Positions 8,240-16,813 of a DNA stretch of 64,000 bases are shown in pieces; positions within the stretch are counted from its first letter, which is position 1, and the number at the start of each line of letters is the position of its first letter. Origin of the DNA: Paenibacillus pedocola (GTDB taxonomy: Bacteria > Bacillota > Bacilli > Paenibacillales > Paenibacillaceae); contig NZ_CP134223.1 in the NCBI RefSeq assembly GCF_031599675.1, forward strand, positions 1,302,001 to 1,366,000. Reading direction: 5' to 3'. A program made the position numbers and the translations under genes. The notes beneath the pieces were generated by a model that worked only from the letters and a program-made list of their open reading frames with translations, made no database searches and was not told the origin of the DNA.

Positions 8240-8599
8240 CTAATGTACGCCCTCTTCTTCCTCTTCGTACCACTGCTCCAGCTGTGCCTGCAGCGCGCGG
8301 ATCTCCGTCAGCAGCGAGATAAGCGGGTAATGGTTCTCCTGAATGGAGGCAAAAGCACTCTCCAGCCGGTTAATATATTCCAGTCCGGATTCCAGCCTGT
8401 ACCCTTCACGCAGAAGCTCCAGGGAATCACATTCGGCAACCGCCAGCGGCAGGTCAGGCACATTCTCCGCGGTCAGCTTGTCGATCTCCTTATTGAGGCG
8501 AAGATTAAGCGCGCTCAATTGGTACGCATATTCCTCAGGCATTTCAACAAACTGCAGTTCCTGGTGCTGCTGCAAAATTACATACCGCATTTTCGGCAT
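8240..8599 (-). CDS. Conserved acidic hypothetical protein
   Basis: The ATG at 8599 follows CGGAGGGAG at about 8 nt. The 119 residues start MPKMRYVILQQHQELQFVEM, are rich in Glu and Leu, are predicted largely helical with heptad-like stretches, and end in a run of Glu. No signal peptide, membrane helix or catalytic motif is visible. It lies between cmpA (same strand, 109 bases on) and the divergent sprT gene. I do not recognise a function. Confidence 0.65.
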   Translation of the reverse strand: MPKMRYVILQQHQELQFVEMPEEYAYQLSALNLRLNKEIDKLTAENVPDLPLAVAECDSLELLREGYRLESGLEYINRLESAFASIQENHYPLISLLTEIRALQAQLEQWYEEEEEGVH

Positions 8600-8696
8600 A
8601 ACTCAGTCTCCCTCCGTACTTGTCTTCCTTCTTGACAGTTTAGCCTATGGGCAAGTTACAATTCAAGTAGAGAAGTTATTTTAAGTAGGAGAGGAC

Positions 8697-9212
8697 TTGT
8701 GGGAGAACGCTATGACCAGTATGAGCATGAGCAATGAAGAGCTGCAGCAGTGGATTGAGCGGGTATCGCTCAGCAGCTTTGGCGTGCCGTTCCGGCACAG
8801 GGCCAGCTTTAACAGCAGACTTACGACGACGGGCGGCCGGTACTTTACCAAAAGCCATAATATAGAGATTAATCCGCAGCAGCTTGCCATGTATGGACAT
8901 GAAGAGACCGAGAAGATTATTAAGCATGAGCTCTGCCACTATCATTTGCATTTGGCGAAGCGGGGATATATGCACCGGGATGCTGATTTCAAAAGCCTGC
9001 TGGCCAAGGTCGGCGGAAGCCGCTATTGCCAGAGCCTGCCCGGAGCCAAGGCGCGGAAGCCCCAGCCTTACAGATATAAGCTGGTATGCACCGCCTGTTC
9101 CACCGAATATCCGCGCAAGCGCCGGGCCGATCCGAAACGCTACCGCTGCGGTAACTGTGCGGGCAAGCTGAAGCTGGTCGCCCTGGAAGAAGGCAAAGGT
9201 CCGGTTACTTGA
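8697..9212 (+). CDS. SprT-like zinc metalloprotease-fold protein
   Basis: The start is the TTG at 8697 behind AGGAGAGGA; the in-frame ATG at 8712 is too far from that site. The 171 residues carry the gluzincin motif HELCHYHLH (about residues 79-87) and a C-terminal zinc ribbon with CTAC and CGNC pairs (about 134-155). This is the Bacillales SprT-like (YdcK-type) arrangement. Eukaryotic relatives (Spartan) degrade DNA-protein crosslinks; the bacterial role is not established. The 3' end overlaps the convergent pentapeptide gene by 8 bases. Confidence 0.8.
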   Translation: MWENAMTSMSMSNEELQQWIERVSLSSFGVPFRHRASFNSRLTTTGGRYFTKSHNIEINPQQLAMYGHEETEKIIKHELCHYHLHLAKRGYMHRDADFKSLLAKVGGSRYCQSLPGAKARKPQPYRYKLVCTACSTEYPRKRRADPKRYRCGNCAGKLKLVALEEGKGPVT

Positions 9213-9843
9213 TCACGAGGCCGAGCAGTCCGGCGAAGGAAGCCGCCTGATCCGCAGAAATGATGCAGCCCGGCAGATCCTCTATGTCCACCAGCAGTCC
9301 GGTGAATTCACAGCTGCTTAGGTCCGTATCCTTCAGCCTGACACCGGCCATGACAGCCTGATCAATCTTGCATTCCTCGAACGAGACCTTTTGGAAGATG
9401 CTTTGATAGTAATCCGCACTAACCAGTGAACTCTGCTCGAAGGAGATCAGCTTCAGATTCCCAAACCGGAAACTGGCAAAATCGCAGATCGACCCGATCA
9501 CCCGGACGTTCTGGAACCGTGCTCTGGTGAAGTCTGTTCCGATCATTTTGCATTGTCTGAATTCTGTCCGGTGGACGAAGGCTTCGCTGAAATTTACGTT
9601 CGAGAGGTCGCAGTTCTCAAAGATCACATCCGTCAGCTCGATACCGCGGAGTGAGGAGTTGCTGATGATTACATTTTTGAAGAATACTTTATCGAAGGAG
9701 ACCTTGTCCGCTTCCTGATATTCGAACTGTACATCGCTGATGAGGCAATTGCTATATTCCTCTTTGGTCTCTAGTAGATCTATCTGCTGCGGCGGCAAAA
9801 GAGCGGGGTCAGAGATTTTGGGAAGATCGATTTTGTCCTTCAT
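9205..9843 (-). CDS. Pentapeptide-repeat protein
   Basis: I start at the ATG at 9843 (GGAGG 6 nt upstream), dropping four residues of the longest frame. The 212 residues contain a right-handed quadrilateral beta-helix pattern of A(D/N)LXX-like repeats, for example DVIFENCDLSNVNFSEAF, GTDFTRARFQNV and LKDTDLSSCEF, over about residues 35-190. Relatives include McbG and Qnr proteins that mimic DNA and protect gyrase, but most family members have no known role. No membrane segment is seen. It is divergent from the amidohydrolase gene. Confidence 0.75.
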   Translation of the reverse strand: MKDKIDLPKISDPALLPPQQIDLLETKEEYSNCLISDVQFEYQEADKVSFDKVFFKNVIISNSSLRGIELTDVIFENCDLSNVNFSEAFVHRTEFRQCKMIGTDFTRARFQNVRVIGSICDFASFRFGNLKLISFEQSSLVSADYYQSIFQKVSFEECKIDQAVMAGVRLKDTDLSSCEFTGLLVDIEDLPGCIISADQAASFAGLLGLVIK

Positions 9844-9967
9844 GTAAACCTCCAATTGTAGGTAACAAACTTTTATATATGAAGATTATCTTTGTCTGGT
9901 AATTATTATGCAGTAAACTCTCTCGTGGATGCAAACAAACATTCTTCACAGGAGGGTTTATTTTGCT

Positions 9968-11119
9968 ATGGGAAACGGGACAATTCTGCTGAAAAACGGG
10001 ACATTAATCGATGGAACCGGACGGGCACCAATACATAATGTAACGATAGAAGTTGTACACGGCCGATTCGGCACTATTACACAACATGATGAAGGCAACC
10101 AGACAATAAATGAAAATGTACAGGAAATCGACCTGAACGGACTTGTAATCCTGCCGGGGTTTATTCATGCCCATGCGCACACCAGTTTTAAATATTTGCA
10201 GAATGAGCCTCTGCACGGGTATCACAAAGAGTATCTGGCCGGATGCCTTAAAGAGGGGATTACCACGGTCCGCGATGAGGGAATGACGACCAATGCGACG
10301 ATTGATGATGTGATTGCACATACGAACGGGCTGGATCCCTTATCTTTTCCCCGAATAATCATCTCAGGCAAAGTATTTACGGCTCCCGGGGGATATGGCG
10401 GGCAAGAACCTATTGGGGTGGGGAGCGCTGAGGAAGCCAGACTTAAGGTGCGAGAGTTACTTGCGCAAGGGGTTCACTTCATCAAAACAGCACTTGAAGA
10501 CGGGTACGATCCCAGCACGTTCGGATTGCCCAAGCTTAATCAGGAGATTCTCGAAGCTATCTGCCAGGAAGCCGCAAACAACGGAGCTTATGTGTCTGCT
10601 CATGTAACCAGCGCGCATAATCTGCAGATTCTGGTGAATGCGGGGATTAACGATGCGGCGCATATGATCTATGACTGTCTGGACGACGGCTTGATCACGC
10701 AACTGGTGGACAAGAACATTCGAATCGTCCCGACACTCACCGTACTGCAGATGTTCCAGGATAAGTTTGGAGTACCGCTATTGGCGCAGGGTCTGGATAA
10801 TGTCCGCAGATTTGTGGAGGCAGGCGGAGAAATCGGTTTGGGTGATGATTTTGTGGAAGAAGAAGACCCTTGGTACCGGCTGGGCATGCCGTGGGAAGAG
10901 ATCCGTTTATTAGGTGAGGGTGGACTTACCCCGATGCAAATTATTACAGCAGCAACCTTCAATGGTGCAAAAATATGTAATCTCTCTCACGAGCTAGGGA
11001 CGGTTGAAACGGGTAAGAAGGCAGATTTGTTTGTTATTGATGGAGACCCGCTGGCCGATATAAATAATCTTCGCAAAGTTAAATTTGTTATGAAGGATGG
11101 CAATCTCCTATTTCCTTAA
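9968..11119 (+). CDS. Metal-dependent amidohydrolase
   Basis: Started at the ATG at 9968, with GGAGGG 11 nt upstream; the ATG at 9929 would include that site inside the gene. The 383 residues show the amidohydrolase fold. An N-terminal beta-sandwich strand (LLKNGTLIDGTG) is followed by the metal motif HAHAHTSF, a candidate bridging Lys in HFIKTALEDG, further metal histidines in SAHVTSAHN and AAHMIYD, a catalytic Asp candidate in GDDFVEEED, and the C-terminal GTVETGKKADLFVIDGDPL strand. The layout is like the imidazolonepropionase/prolidase-type family. The substrate is unknown. Confidence 0.8.
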   Translation: MGNGTILLKNGTLIDGTGRAPIHNVTIEVVHGRFGTITQHDEGNQTINENVQEIDLNGLVILPGFIHAHAHTSFKYLQNEPLHGYHKEYLAGCLKEGITTVRDEGMTTNATIDDVIAHTNGLDPLSFPRIIISGKVFTAPGGYGGQEPIGVGSAEEARLKVRELLAQGVHFIKTALEDGYDPSTFGLPKLNQEILEAICQEAANNGAYVSAHVTSAHNLQILVNAGINDAAHMIYDCLDDGLITQLVDKNIRIVPTLTVLQMFQDKFGVPLLAQGLDNVRRFVEAGGEIGLGDDFVEEEDPWYRLGMPWEEIRLLGEGGLTPMQIITAATFNGAKICNLSHELGTVETGKKADLFVIDGDPLADINNLRKVKFVMKDGNLLFP

Positions 11120-11144
11120 TGAGGCTTAATAGTTATATAACAAG

Positions 11145-11193
11145 CGGCAGTCCGGGACATTCATTACTTCGTCCATGGCTGCCGTGTTTTTTT
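11145..11193. terminator. Intrinsic terminator between convergent genes
   Basis: The arms CGGCAG (11145) and CTGCCG (11179-11184), with an inner GGAC/GTCC pair, are followed by TGTTTTTTT. It serves the amidohydrolase gene and lies just beyond the stop of the leftward Lrp-type gene. Confidence 0.7.
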
Positions 11194-11216
11194 GTCGGGT
11201 CTTGCCCCAGACAGCC

Positions 11217-11645
11217 TTATTTAAGCTGCCCCATCCCCAGATTAACCCGGTAATTTCCAAACTCCAGCAGCTCATCCAAAAAAGCATTCAGCGCCACCTG
11301 ATCCTCCAGGCGGACGCGCATCCAGTAGCAGCCTTCCCCGCTGACCCGGTGCAGCTCAGCCACACTGTCATGGTTCTTTGCAAACTGCTGAAAGGGGGGA
11401 TGGGCGGCGTTCGAGCTCAAAAACACCGTGATAAAGGCAAGCAGGCTCTGTCCGATTTTGCTTGGATTCCAGCGGACAGTGTAGCCTTCGATAATCTCCA
11501 GCTCGCGCATTCTGCGGATTCGTGCGCCTACGGCCTGCCCGGTCATATGTACCTTTTCGCCAATTTCCTTATGACTGAGCGTGGAGTCCTCAATAAGATA
11601 TTGCAGAATACGGTAATCCGTATCGTCGATCAGGTAGGAAGCCAT
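11217..11645 (-). CDS. Lrp/AsnC-family transcription regulator
   Basis: The likely start is the ATG at 11645 (MASYLIDDTDYRIL) behind AAAGGA; the longer frame adds 26 non-conserved residues. The 142-residue protein has the Lrp layout. The N-terminal winged helix (DDTDYRILQYLIEDSTLSHK, then VGARIRRMRELEIIEGY) is followed by a ligand-binding RAM domain with SGEGCYWMRVRLED. Such proteins sense amino acids and act as octamers. It is transcribed divergently from the hydrolase gene at 11773, which is its most likely target. Confidence 0.8.
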   Translation of the reverse strand: MASYLIDDTDYRILQYLIEDSTLSHKEIGEKVHMTGQAVGARIRRMRELEIIEGYTVRWNPSKIGQSLLAFITVFLSSNAAHPPFQQFAKNHDSVAELHRVSGEGCYWMRVRLEDQVALNAFLDELLEFGNYRVNLGMGQLK

Positions 11646-11772
11646 TTTTAGATAATCCTTTCCGGATGAAAGTAGAAGAGGCCAATCTCTTTCGCGCCGC
11701 AATGTATAATGCAGGGGAGACATTCTATAATGAATTGTAGCAGAAGATTGCCTAAAGGAAGAGGTGGTTATG

Positions 11773-12537
11773 ATGAAAATTCAACTAATCCGCAATGCGG
11801 CCCTATGGCTCGAATACGGCGGCATTACGTTTCTGATTGATCCGATGCTCAGCGAACAGGGTGTTAATCCGCCGATCGTAAATACAGAGAATGACCGCAG
11901 AAATCCGCTGGTACCCCTGCCGGGTCCGGTACAGCAATGGCTGGCTCCGGATGCCCTGCTCGTGACCCACCTGCACCAGGATCACTGGGATGCGGCAGCA
12001 GTTTCGCTTTTACCGCATGATCTGCCTTTGTTATGCCAGGAGGGGAATCAGGATCAGATTGCTGAACAAGGGTTTAGCAATATCACGGTGGTGCCTGATC
12101 ATGAGCCGCTAAACTTTCAAGGGGTAACCTTAACACGTATTGGCGGACAGCATGGCACCGGATCCATCGGAGAGCTGATGGGCAAGGTGTCCGGCTTTAT
12201 TATCCGGGCTGAAGGCGAACCTGTGCTATATTTGGCCGGAGACACGATCTGGTGTGGGGAGGTCAAGCAGGCGCTGGACGGGCATCGTCCTGAAATAATC
12301 ATCGTTAACGCCGGCGGTGCGCGGTTTGTAACAGGCGGTCATATCACAATGGATGAACAGGATGTAGTGGATGTATGCCGCTATGCACCATCCGCATCCG
12401 TGATCGCCGTGCATATGGATGCAATCAACCATTGCCTGGTGACCCGTGATTTACTCAAAGCCCGTCTGGAGCAAGAGAATTTGCTGGAGCGTGTAGCTCT
12501 TCCGAGAGACGGAGAATGGGTCAGTCACAATTATTAA
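11773..12537 (+). CDS. MBL-fold (UlaG-like) metal-dependent hydrolase
   Basis: The start is set at the ATG at 11773, 8 nt after AAGGAAGAGG. The 254-residue protein carries the metallo-beta-lactamase signature HLHQDHWD (about residues 64-71). Supporting metal-ligand candidates are the Asp in YLAGDTIWCGEV and the histidines in GGQHGTG and AVHMDAINH. The fold is that of UlaG/YhfI-type hydrolases. The substrate is unknown. Divergence from an Lrp-type regulator suggests amino-acid-linked control. Confidence 0.8.
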   Translation: MKIQLIRNAALWLEYGGITFLIDPMLSEQGVNPPIVNTENDRRNPLVPLPGPVQQWLAPDALLVTHLHQDHWDAAAVSLLPHDLPLLCQEGNQDQIAEQGFSNITVVPDHEPLNFQGVTLTRIGGQHGTGSIGELMGKVSGFIIRAEGEPVLYLAGDTIWCGEVKQALDGHRPEIIIVNAGGARFVTGGHITMDEQDVVDVCRYAPSASVIAVHMDAINHCLVTRDLLKARLEQENLLERVALPRDGEWVSHNY

Positions 12538-12630
12538 CAGTATAGCCTCATATATAATAGTAGAAGTATGGAGAACAGCCGGAGGATTCAACTTCCAAAT
12601 GTAACCGTTTCTAAAAATCCGCCCATCCGC

Positions 12631-12657
12631 TTGACGGGACCACAAAATCATGATAAA
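12631..12657 (+). promoter_or_regulatory. Probable promoter of the tRNA-Asn/tRNA-Ser unit
   Basis: TTGACG at 12631-12636 is followed, 15 bases later, by a -10-like GATAAA (12652-12657; an alternative TAAATT gives a 17-base spacer). Transcription would begin shortly before the tRNA-Asn gene at 12681. Confidence 0.5.
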
Positions 12658-12680
12658 TTATTTCTTGTTCATGTTAATGT

Positions 12681-12756
12681 TCCCTGATAGCTCAGTTGGT
12701 AGAGCACTCGACTGTTAATCGAGTTGTCACAGGTTCGAGTCCTGTTCGGGGAGCCA
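12681..12756 (+). tRNA. tRNA-Asn (GTT)
   Basis: A 76-base cloverleaf. The acceptor arms TCCCTGA and TCGGGGA pair with a wobble. The D-arm is GCTCAGTTGGTAGAGC, the anticodon loop CTGTTAA gives GTT, the T-loop is GGTTCGAGTCC, and the 3' CCA is encoded. Confidence 0.95.
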
Positions 12757-12763
12757 TTTACTT

Positions 12764-12852
12764 GGAGAGATACCCAAGTGGCTATAAGGGGACCCTCTGC
12801 TAAGGGGTTAGACTGCGTAAGCGGTGCGAGGGTTCGAATCCCTCTCTCTCCG
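12764..12852 (+). tRNA. tRNA-Ser (GCT)
   Basis: The acceptor arms GGAGAGA and TCTCTCC pair perfectly. The anticodon loop CTGCTAA gives GCT, a long variable arm (class II tRNA) follows, and the T-loop is GGTTCGAATCC. No CCA is encoded. It starts 7 bases after tRNA-Asn, so the two are co-transcribed. Confidence 0.93.
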
Positions 12853-12877
12853 TCCGAATTTTACTTACTGTATGAAG

Positions 12878-12903
12878 AGCTCCTGATCGCGGGAGCTTTT
12901 TTT
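12878..12903 (+). terminator. Terminator after tRNA pair
   Basis: AGCTCC (12878-12883) pairs with GGGAGCT (12891-12897) and is followed by seven T residues. Confidence 0.8.
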
Positions 12904-12926
12904 ATTGTCTACCTATGAAATTTCAA

Positions 12927-12954
12927 AATCTCCCCCTCAGGGAGATTTTTTTGT
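12927..12954 (+). terminator. Second tandem terminator after tRNA pair
   Basis: AAATCTCC and GGAGATTT form a tight stem with a short C-rich loop and a seven-T tail. Two terminators in a row give firm insulation of the tRNA unit from the liv operon. Confidence 0.75.
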
Positions 12955-13396
12955 TGGGGATATAAGTCTTTTGTCAGCTACTCTAACGCAAAAACTATAG
13001 TATACTACAGAATACTATTTTATTCTACCAATGCACCTCGGTGCCCCTTTAATAAATTGAAGGATTGAAGCTGTAAAGAGACAAATGTTATATTATTTGC
13101 GCAAAAATAAAGTATTGTATTAGAAAAGGAAAGAAATCCAAAAAACAAAGACCTCCTAAATCCTCTATATTCCTCCGTTTTACTCCTGATTTCGCGGTTT
13201 GATTAAAATATCTCACTCATAATTTACAATCATTGTTATATTATCTAACATTAATTTTCGAATTTTATATTAAAAACACACTTTTTTAGTGACGGGCAAA
13301 TAACCCTGTGTTAATATAAATAACATCTTAGAGGGAAAAACAGAAAGCAAGGCAGAGAAAGGGGAATTTTAACTATTATGAGAAAAGGGGATGGCG
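12955..13396 (+). promoter_or_regulatory. AT-rich leader of the liv operon, no gene seen
   Basis: This stretch of about 440 bases is much richer in A and T than its surroundings and has no supportable coding frame. It holds a dyad ATAGTAT (12997-13003) / ATACTAT (13012-13018). It also holds the near-palindrome AATTTTCGAATTTT (13253-13266), which partly resembles a CodY site. The ribosome binding site AAAAGGGG precedes livH. The promoter must lie here, but I cannot place its hexamers with confidence. Confidence 0.4.
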
Positions 13397-14302
13397 ATGG
13401 AGTACTTCATTCAGCAACTAATTAACGGAATTTCCGTGGGCAGTATTTACGCTCTGATCGCCCTTGGCTACACAATGGTTTACGGGATTATCAAGCTGAT
13501 CAATTTTGCTCACGGCGATGTGTTTATGGTCGGATCGTTTATCGGGCTATATAGTGCCAAATATTTGGCGAATGCCGGTTTTCCGCCGGTGGTTGTACTG
13601 CTCTTGTCGCTGATCATCTCGATGACCATGAGTGCTTTGCTGGGGATCACAATTGAACGTCTGGCTTATAAGCCGCTTCGTAAGTCTACAAGGATCGCGG
13701 CGTTGATTACAGCAATCGGCGTATCGTTTTTACTGGAATATGTCGGAGTACTTATTCTTGGACCACAGGCGCAAGGGTTTCCGGATATCATGGTTAAGAA
13801 ACAATATGAGTTATTCGGCAGTTCGATCCAGGTTGATTCGAATCAGGTCATGATTCTGATTACAACAATCGTCTTAATGCTTATTCTGCAATATATCGTA
13901 CGTTATACTAAGACCGGCAAAGCTATGCGGGCGGTTTCGTTCGATATGGAGGCGGCGCGGTTGATGGGGATCAACGTAGACCGCACGATATCGGCAACCT
14001 TCGCGATCGGTTCGGCACTTGCTGCAGCTGCCGGCGTAATCTTCGGTATGACTTACAACTCCGTTGATCCGCTCATGGGTGTTATGCCGGGACTCAAAGC
14101 TTTCGTGGCCGCAGTGCTTGGAGGGATCGGTAGTATTCCGGGAGCTCTTGTAGGCGGACTGCTGCTGGGAACGGTTGAGACTGAAATTTCATCGCTGGGT
14201 TATTCCTCCTGGCGTGATGGTGTGGCCTTTGCCGTGCTGATTCTGATCCTGATCTTTAAACCATCCGGGCTGTTTGGCAAGAATGTCCGGGAGAAAGTGT
14301 AG
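13397..14302 (+). CDS. livH: Branched-chain amino acid-type ABC importer, permease LivH
   Basis: I use the ATG at 13397, 6 nt after AAAAGGGG, since the ATG at 13391 touches that site. The 301 residues form about eight transmembrane helices with the LivH-type opening ISVGSIYALIALGYTMVYG and the conserved NFAHGDVFM. The C-terminal part includes LKAFVAAVLGGIGSIPGALV, the conserved coupling region. First gene of an importer operon (livH-livM-livG-livF and the binding protein). With LivM it forms the membrane channel for a hydrophobic or small amino acid, urea or a similar solute. Confidence 0.85.
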   Translation: MEYFIQQLINGISVGSIYALIALGYTMVYGIIKLINFAHGDVFMVGSFIGLYSAKYLANAGFPPVVVLLLSLIISMTMSALLGITIERLAYKPLRKSTRIAALITAIGVSFLLEYVGVLILGPQAQGFPDIMVKKQYELFGSSIQVDSNQVMILITTIVLMLILQYIVRYTKTGKAMRAVSFDMEAARLMGINVDRTISATFAIGSALAAAAGVIFGMTYNSVDPLMGVMPGLKAFVAAVLGGIGSIPGALVGGLLLGTVETEISSLGYSSWRDGVAFAVLILILIFKPSGLFGKNVREKV

Positions 14303-14314
14303 GTGGAGAACAGC

Positions 14315-15283
14315 ATGAAAAAGTTGAATAAGAAATTCTGGATGGGCATTATTCTTGCCTTAGCGTTCTATGGGATTGTTCAAATTCTTCTAACAACGGG
14401 AATCTTTAATGATGTAACCAGATCCATGTTGCTCCTGATCGGCGTCAATGTGATGCTGGCCGTCTCACTCAACCTGATTAACGGGATTACGGGGCAGTTC
14501 TCCATTGGACACGCCGGGTTTATGTCTGTAGGTGCTTATACCTCGGCTATTCTGACGCTTGACTATGATGTGCCGTTCATTCTGGCCATTGTGGCGGGCG
14601 GAATTGTAGCTGCACTATGCGGCGTGCTGATCGGGATGCCGACCCTTCGGCTGAACGGTGACTATCTGGCTATTGCAACGCTGGGATTCGGCGAGATTAT
14701 CCGGATTATCCTGCTGAATACGGAATATGTCGGCGGCGCTTCGGGGCTCAGCGGTATTCCGGCAAAGTCGACATGGACCATTATTTTCTTCTTTGCTCTA
14801 TTCACTATCGTTCTAATTAATAACTTTATCCGTTCTACGCATGGCCGGGCTTGTCTGGCAATCCGCGAGAATGAAATTGCCGCAGAGGCAATGGGGATCA
14901 ACACGACAATGTATAAGGTTATTGCCTTTACCATCGGCGCGTTGTTTGCCGGTATGGCTGGCGGCTTGTCTGCTCATACCTTCTATGTCATCACTCCGGG
15001 CAGCTTTAACTTCCTGAAATCATTCGAAATTCTTGTAATGGTCGTTCTGGGGGGACTAGGCAGTACGGCGGGCTCAATCGTAGGTGCAGTCTTCGTTACC
15101 CTGTTGTACACCTATCTCCGTGAATTCCCGGAATGGCGGATGATTATTTATTCGATCGTTCTGATTATGATGATGATTTTCCGTCCGAGCGGTCTGCTTG
15201 GCAAAACCAAAATCAATTTCGGCAAGTTTGGTAAAAAGGAGGCAAAGCCAAATGGCAGCATCAGCGACAGCAGTACTCCTTGA
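14315..15283 (+). CDS. livM: Branched-chain amino acid-type ABC importer, permease LivM
   Basis: Started at the ATG at 14315 behind AGGTGGAG; a GTG at 14303 is an alternative. The 322 residues are mostly membrane helices, with the LivM signatures NGITGQFSIGHAGFMSVGAY, RLNGDYLAIATLGFGEIIRI and GGLGSTAGSIVGAVF. The last 32 bases overlap livG, a sign of translational coupling. It is the partner permease of LivH. Confidence 0.85.
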   Translation: MKKLNKKFWMGIILALAFYGIVQILLTTGIFNDVTRSMLLLIGVNVMLAVSLNLINGITGQFSIGHAGFMSVGAYTSAILTLDYDVPFILAIVAGGIVAALCGVLIGMPTLRLNGDYLAIATLGFGEIIRIILLNTEYVGGASGLSGIPAKSTWTIIFFFALFTIVLINNFIRSTHGRACLAIRENEIAAEAMGINTTMYKVIAFTIGALFAGMAGGLSAHTFYVITPGSFNFLKSFEILVMVVLGGLGSTAGSIVGAVFVTLLYTYLREFPEWRMIIYSIVLIMMMIFRPSGLLGKTKINFGKFGKKEAKPNGSISDSSTP

Positions 15284-16034
15284 TGTTCAGGGGGCCAGCC
15301 GTTCCTTTGGAGGCCTCAAGGCGCTTAGCGAAGTTTCCCTCCATATTAACAAAGGGGAATTGATCGGTCTGATCGGACCGAACGGTGCCGGGAAGACAAC
15401 CTTATTCAATCTGTTAACCGGGGTGTATCCGCCATCGACCGGTAAGATCATGCTTAATAATGAGTCGGTTGGCGGAATGAAGCCCTTTAAGATCAATCAT
15501 AAGGGAGCAGCGCGTACCTTCCAGAATATCCGGTTGTTTACGGCGATGACGGTGCTGGAAAATGTAAAGATTGCTTTTCATCAGCATGCCAGACATTCAT
15601 TGTTCAGCTCCATGCTCCGGTTGCCGAAGCATTTCAAGGGAGAACAGGAGATCACTCAAAAAGCGATGGATATTCTGAAGATATTCAATCTCGCGGATCA
15701 AAGTGAAGAAACAGCCGGAAATCTCAGCTACGGGAATCAGCGGCGCCTTGAAATTGCCCGTGCGCTTGCCGCTGGTCCCAAGCTGCTGCTGCTCGATGAG
15801 CCGGCGGCTGGTATGAATCCGAATGAGACCCGGGATCTGATGAATCTGATTGCCTGGATCCGCGAAGAATTCGATCTGACCATTCTCCTGATTGAACATG
15901 ATATGTCGCTTGTAATGGGTGTCTGCAACCGGATCTATGTCCTGGACCGCGGAATACTTATTGCCGACGGAACTCCGGTAGAGATCCGGAATAATCCTAA
16001 GGTTATTGAAGCGTATTTGGGACAGGAGGCGTAA
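15252..16034 (+). CDS. livG: ABC importer ATPase LivG
   Basis: The true start is probably the ATG at 15252, where AAAGGAGG lies about 10 nt upstream inside the livM 3' end. The 260-residue product has Walker A GPNGAGKTT, the long LivG-type insertion after the Q-loop (FQNIRLFTAMTVLENVKIAF), the signature LSYGNQRR, Walker B LLLLDEPAAGM with catalytic Glu, and the H-loop LIEHDM. It pairs with LivF at the permease dimer and powers import by ATP hydrolysis. Confidence 0.88.
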   Translation: MAASATAVLLDVQGASRSFGGLKALSEVSLHINKGELIGLIGPNGAGKTTLFNLLTGVYPPSTGKIMLNNESVGGMKPFKINHKGAARTFQNIRLFTAMTVLENVKIAFHQHARHSLFSSMLRLPKHFKGEQEITQKAMDILKIFNLADQSEETAGNLSYGNQRRLEIARALAAGPKLLLLDEPAAGMNPNETRDLMNLIAWIREEFDLTILLIEHDMSLVMGVCNRIYVLDRGILIADGTPVEIRNNPKVIEAYLGQEA

Positions 16035-16039
16035 AGGCT

Positions 16040-16741
16040 ATGCTTACAGTACAGGGAATCAATGTTTATTATGGAGCCATTCACGCACTGAAGGATCTCA
16101 GTATCAAGGTTAACCAGGGGGAGATAGTGACACTGATCGGTGCCAACGGGGCCGGTAAGTCGACACTCCTTAAGACACTTTCCGGGCTGCTCAAGCCGAA
16201 GAGCGGGAGTGTTGAGTTCCTGGATAAATCGATTGCGAACCAGAGCGTGCAGGCGATTGTGAAGCAGGGGCTGATTCATTGTCCTGAAGGCCGGCGTGTG
16301 TTCGCCAATATGTCAGTTGAGGAGAACCTTGAACTTGGCGCTTATTTGCAGGATGGGAAAACTCTTGCCGCCGATTTCGAGAGAGTATATAACACGTTTC
16401 CGAGACTTCGTGAACGCAAGAAACAGCAAGCCGGAACCTTGTCCGGAGGGGAGCAGCAGATGCTGGCCATGGGCCGCGCCATTATGGGACATCCTAAGCT
16501 GCTTTTGCTGGATGAACCTTCGATGGGCCTTGCTCCGCTGCTGGTTCAGGATATTTTCAAAATCATTCAGGAAGTCAATGCGGCGGGAACGACTGTACTG
16601 CTGGTTGAGCAGAATGCCCATCAGGCGCTCAAAATTGCCCACCGCGCCTATGTGCTGGAAACCGGAAGAGTTGTTCTGGAGGGAGACGCCAAGGAACTGG
16701 CGGATTCGGAAGAAATCAAAATGGCTTATCTTGGCCACTAG
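16040..16741 (+). CDS. livF: ABC importer ATPase LivF
   Basis: A 233-residue ATPase. It carries Walker A GANGAGKST, the Q-loop region LIHCPEGRRVFANMSVEENL (typical of LivF), the signature LSGGEQQM, Walker B LLLLDEPSMGL and the H-loop region LLVEQNAHQA. AGGAGG lies 10 nt before the ATG and five bases separate it from livG. It is the second nucleotide-binding subunit of the same importer. Confidence 0.88.
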   Translation: MLTVQGINVYYGAIHALKDLSIKVNQGEIVTLIGANGAGKSTLLKTLSGLLKPKSGSVEFLDKSIANQSVQAIVKQGLIHCPEGRRVFANMSVEENLELGAYLQDGKTLAADFERVYNTFPRLRERKKQQAGTLSGGEQQMLAMGRAIMGHPKLLLLDEPSMGLAPLLVQDIFKIIQEVNAAGTTVLLVEQNAHQALKIAHRAYVLETGRVVLEGDAKELADSEEIKMAYLGH

Positions 16742-16813
16742 GCAGACTTACCTAATACGGCATCAAAGATCCAACATATAAAAAATTATATTATCAGGAG
16801 GCTGGGAGAAACT

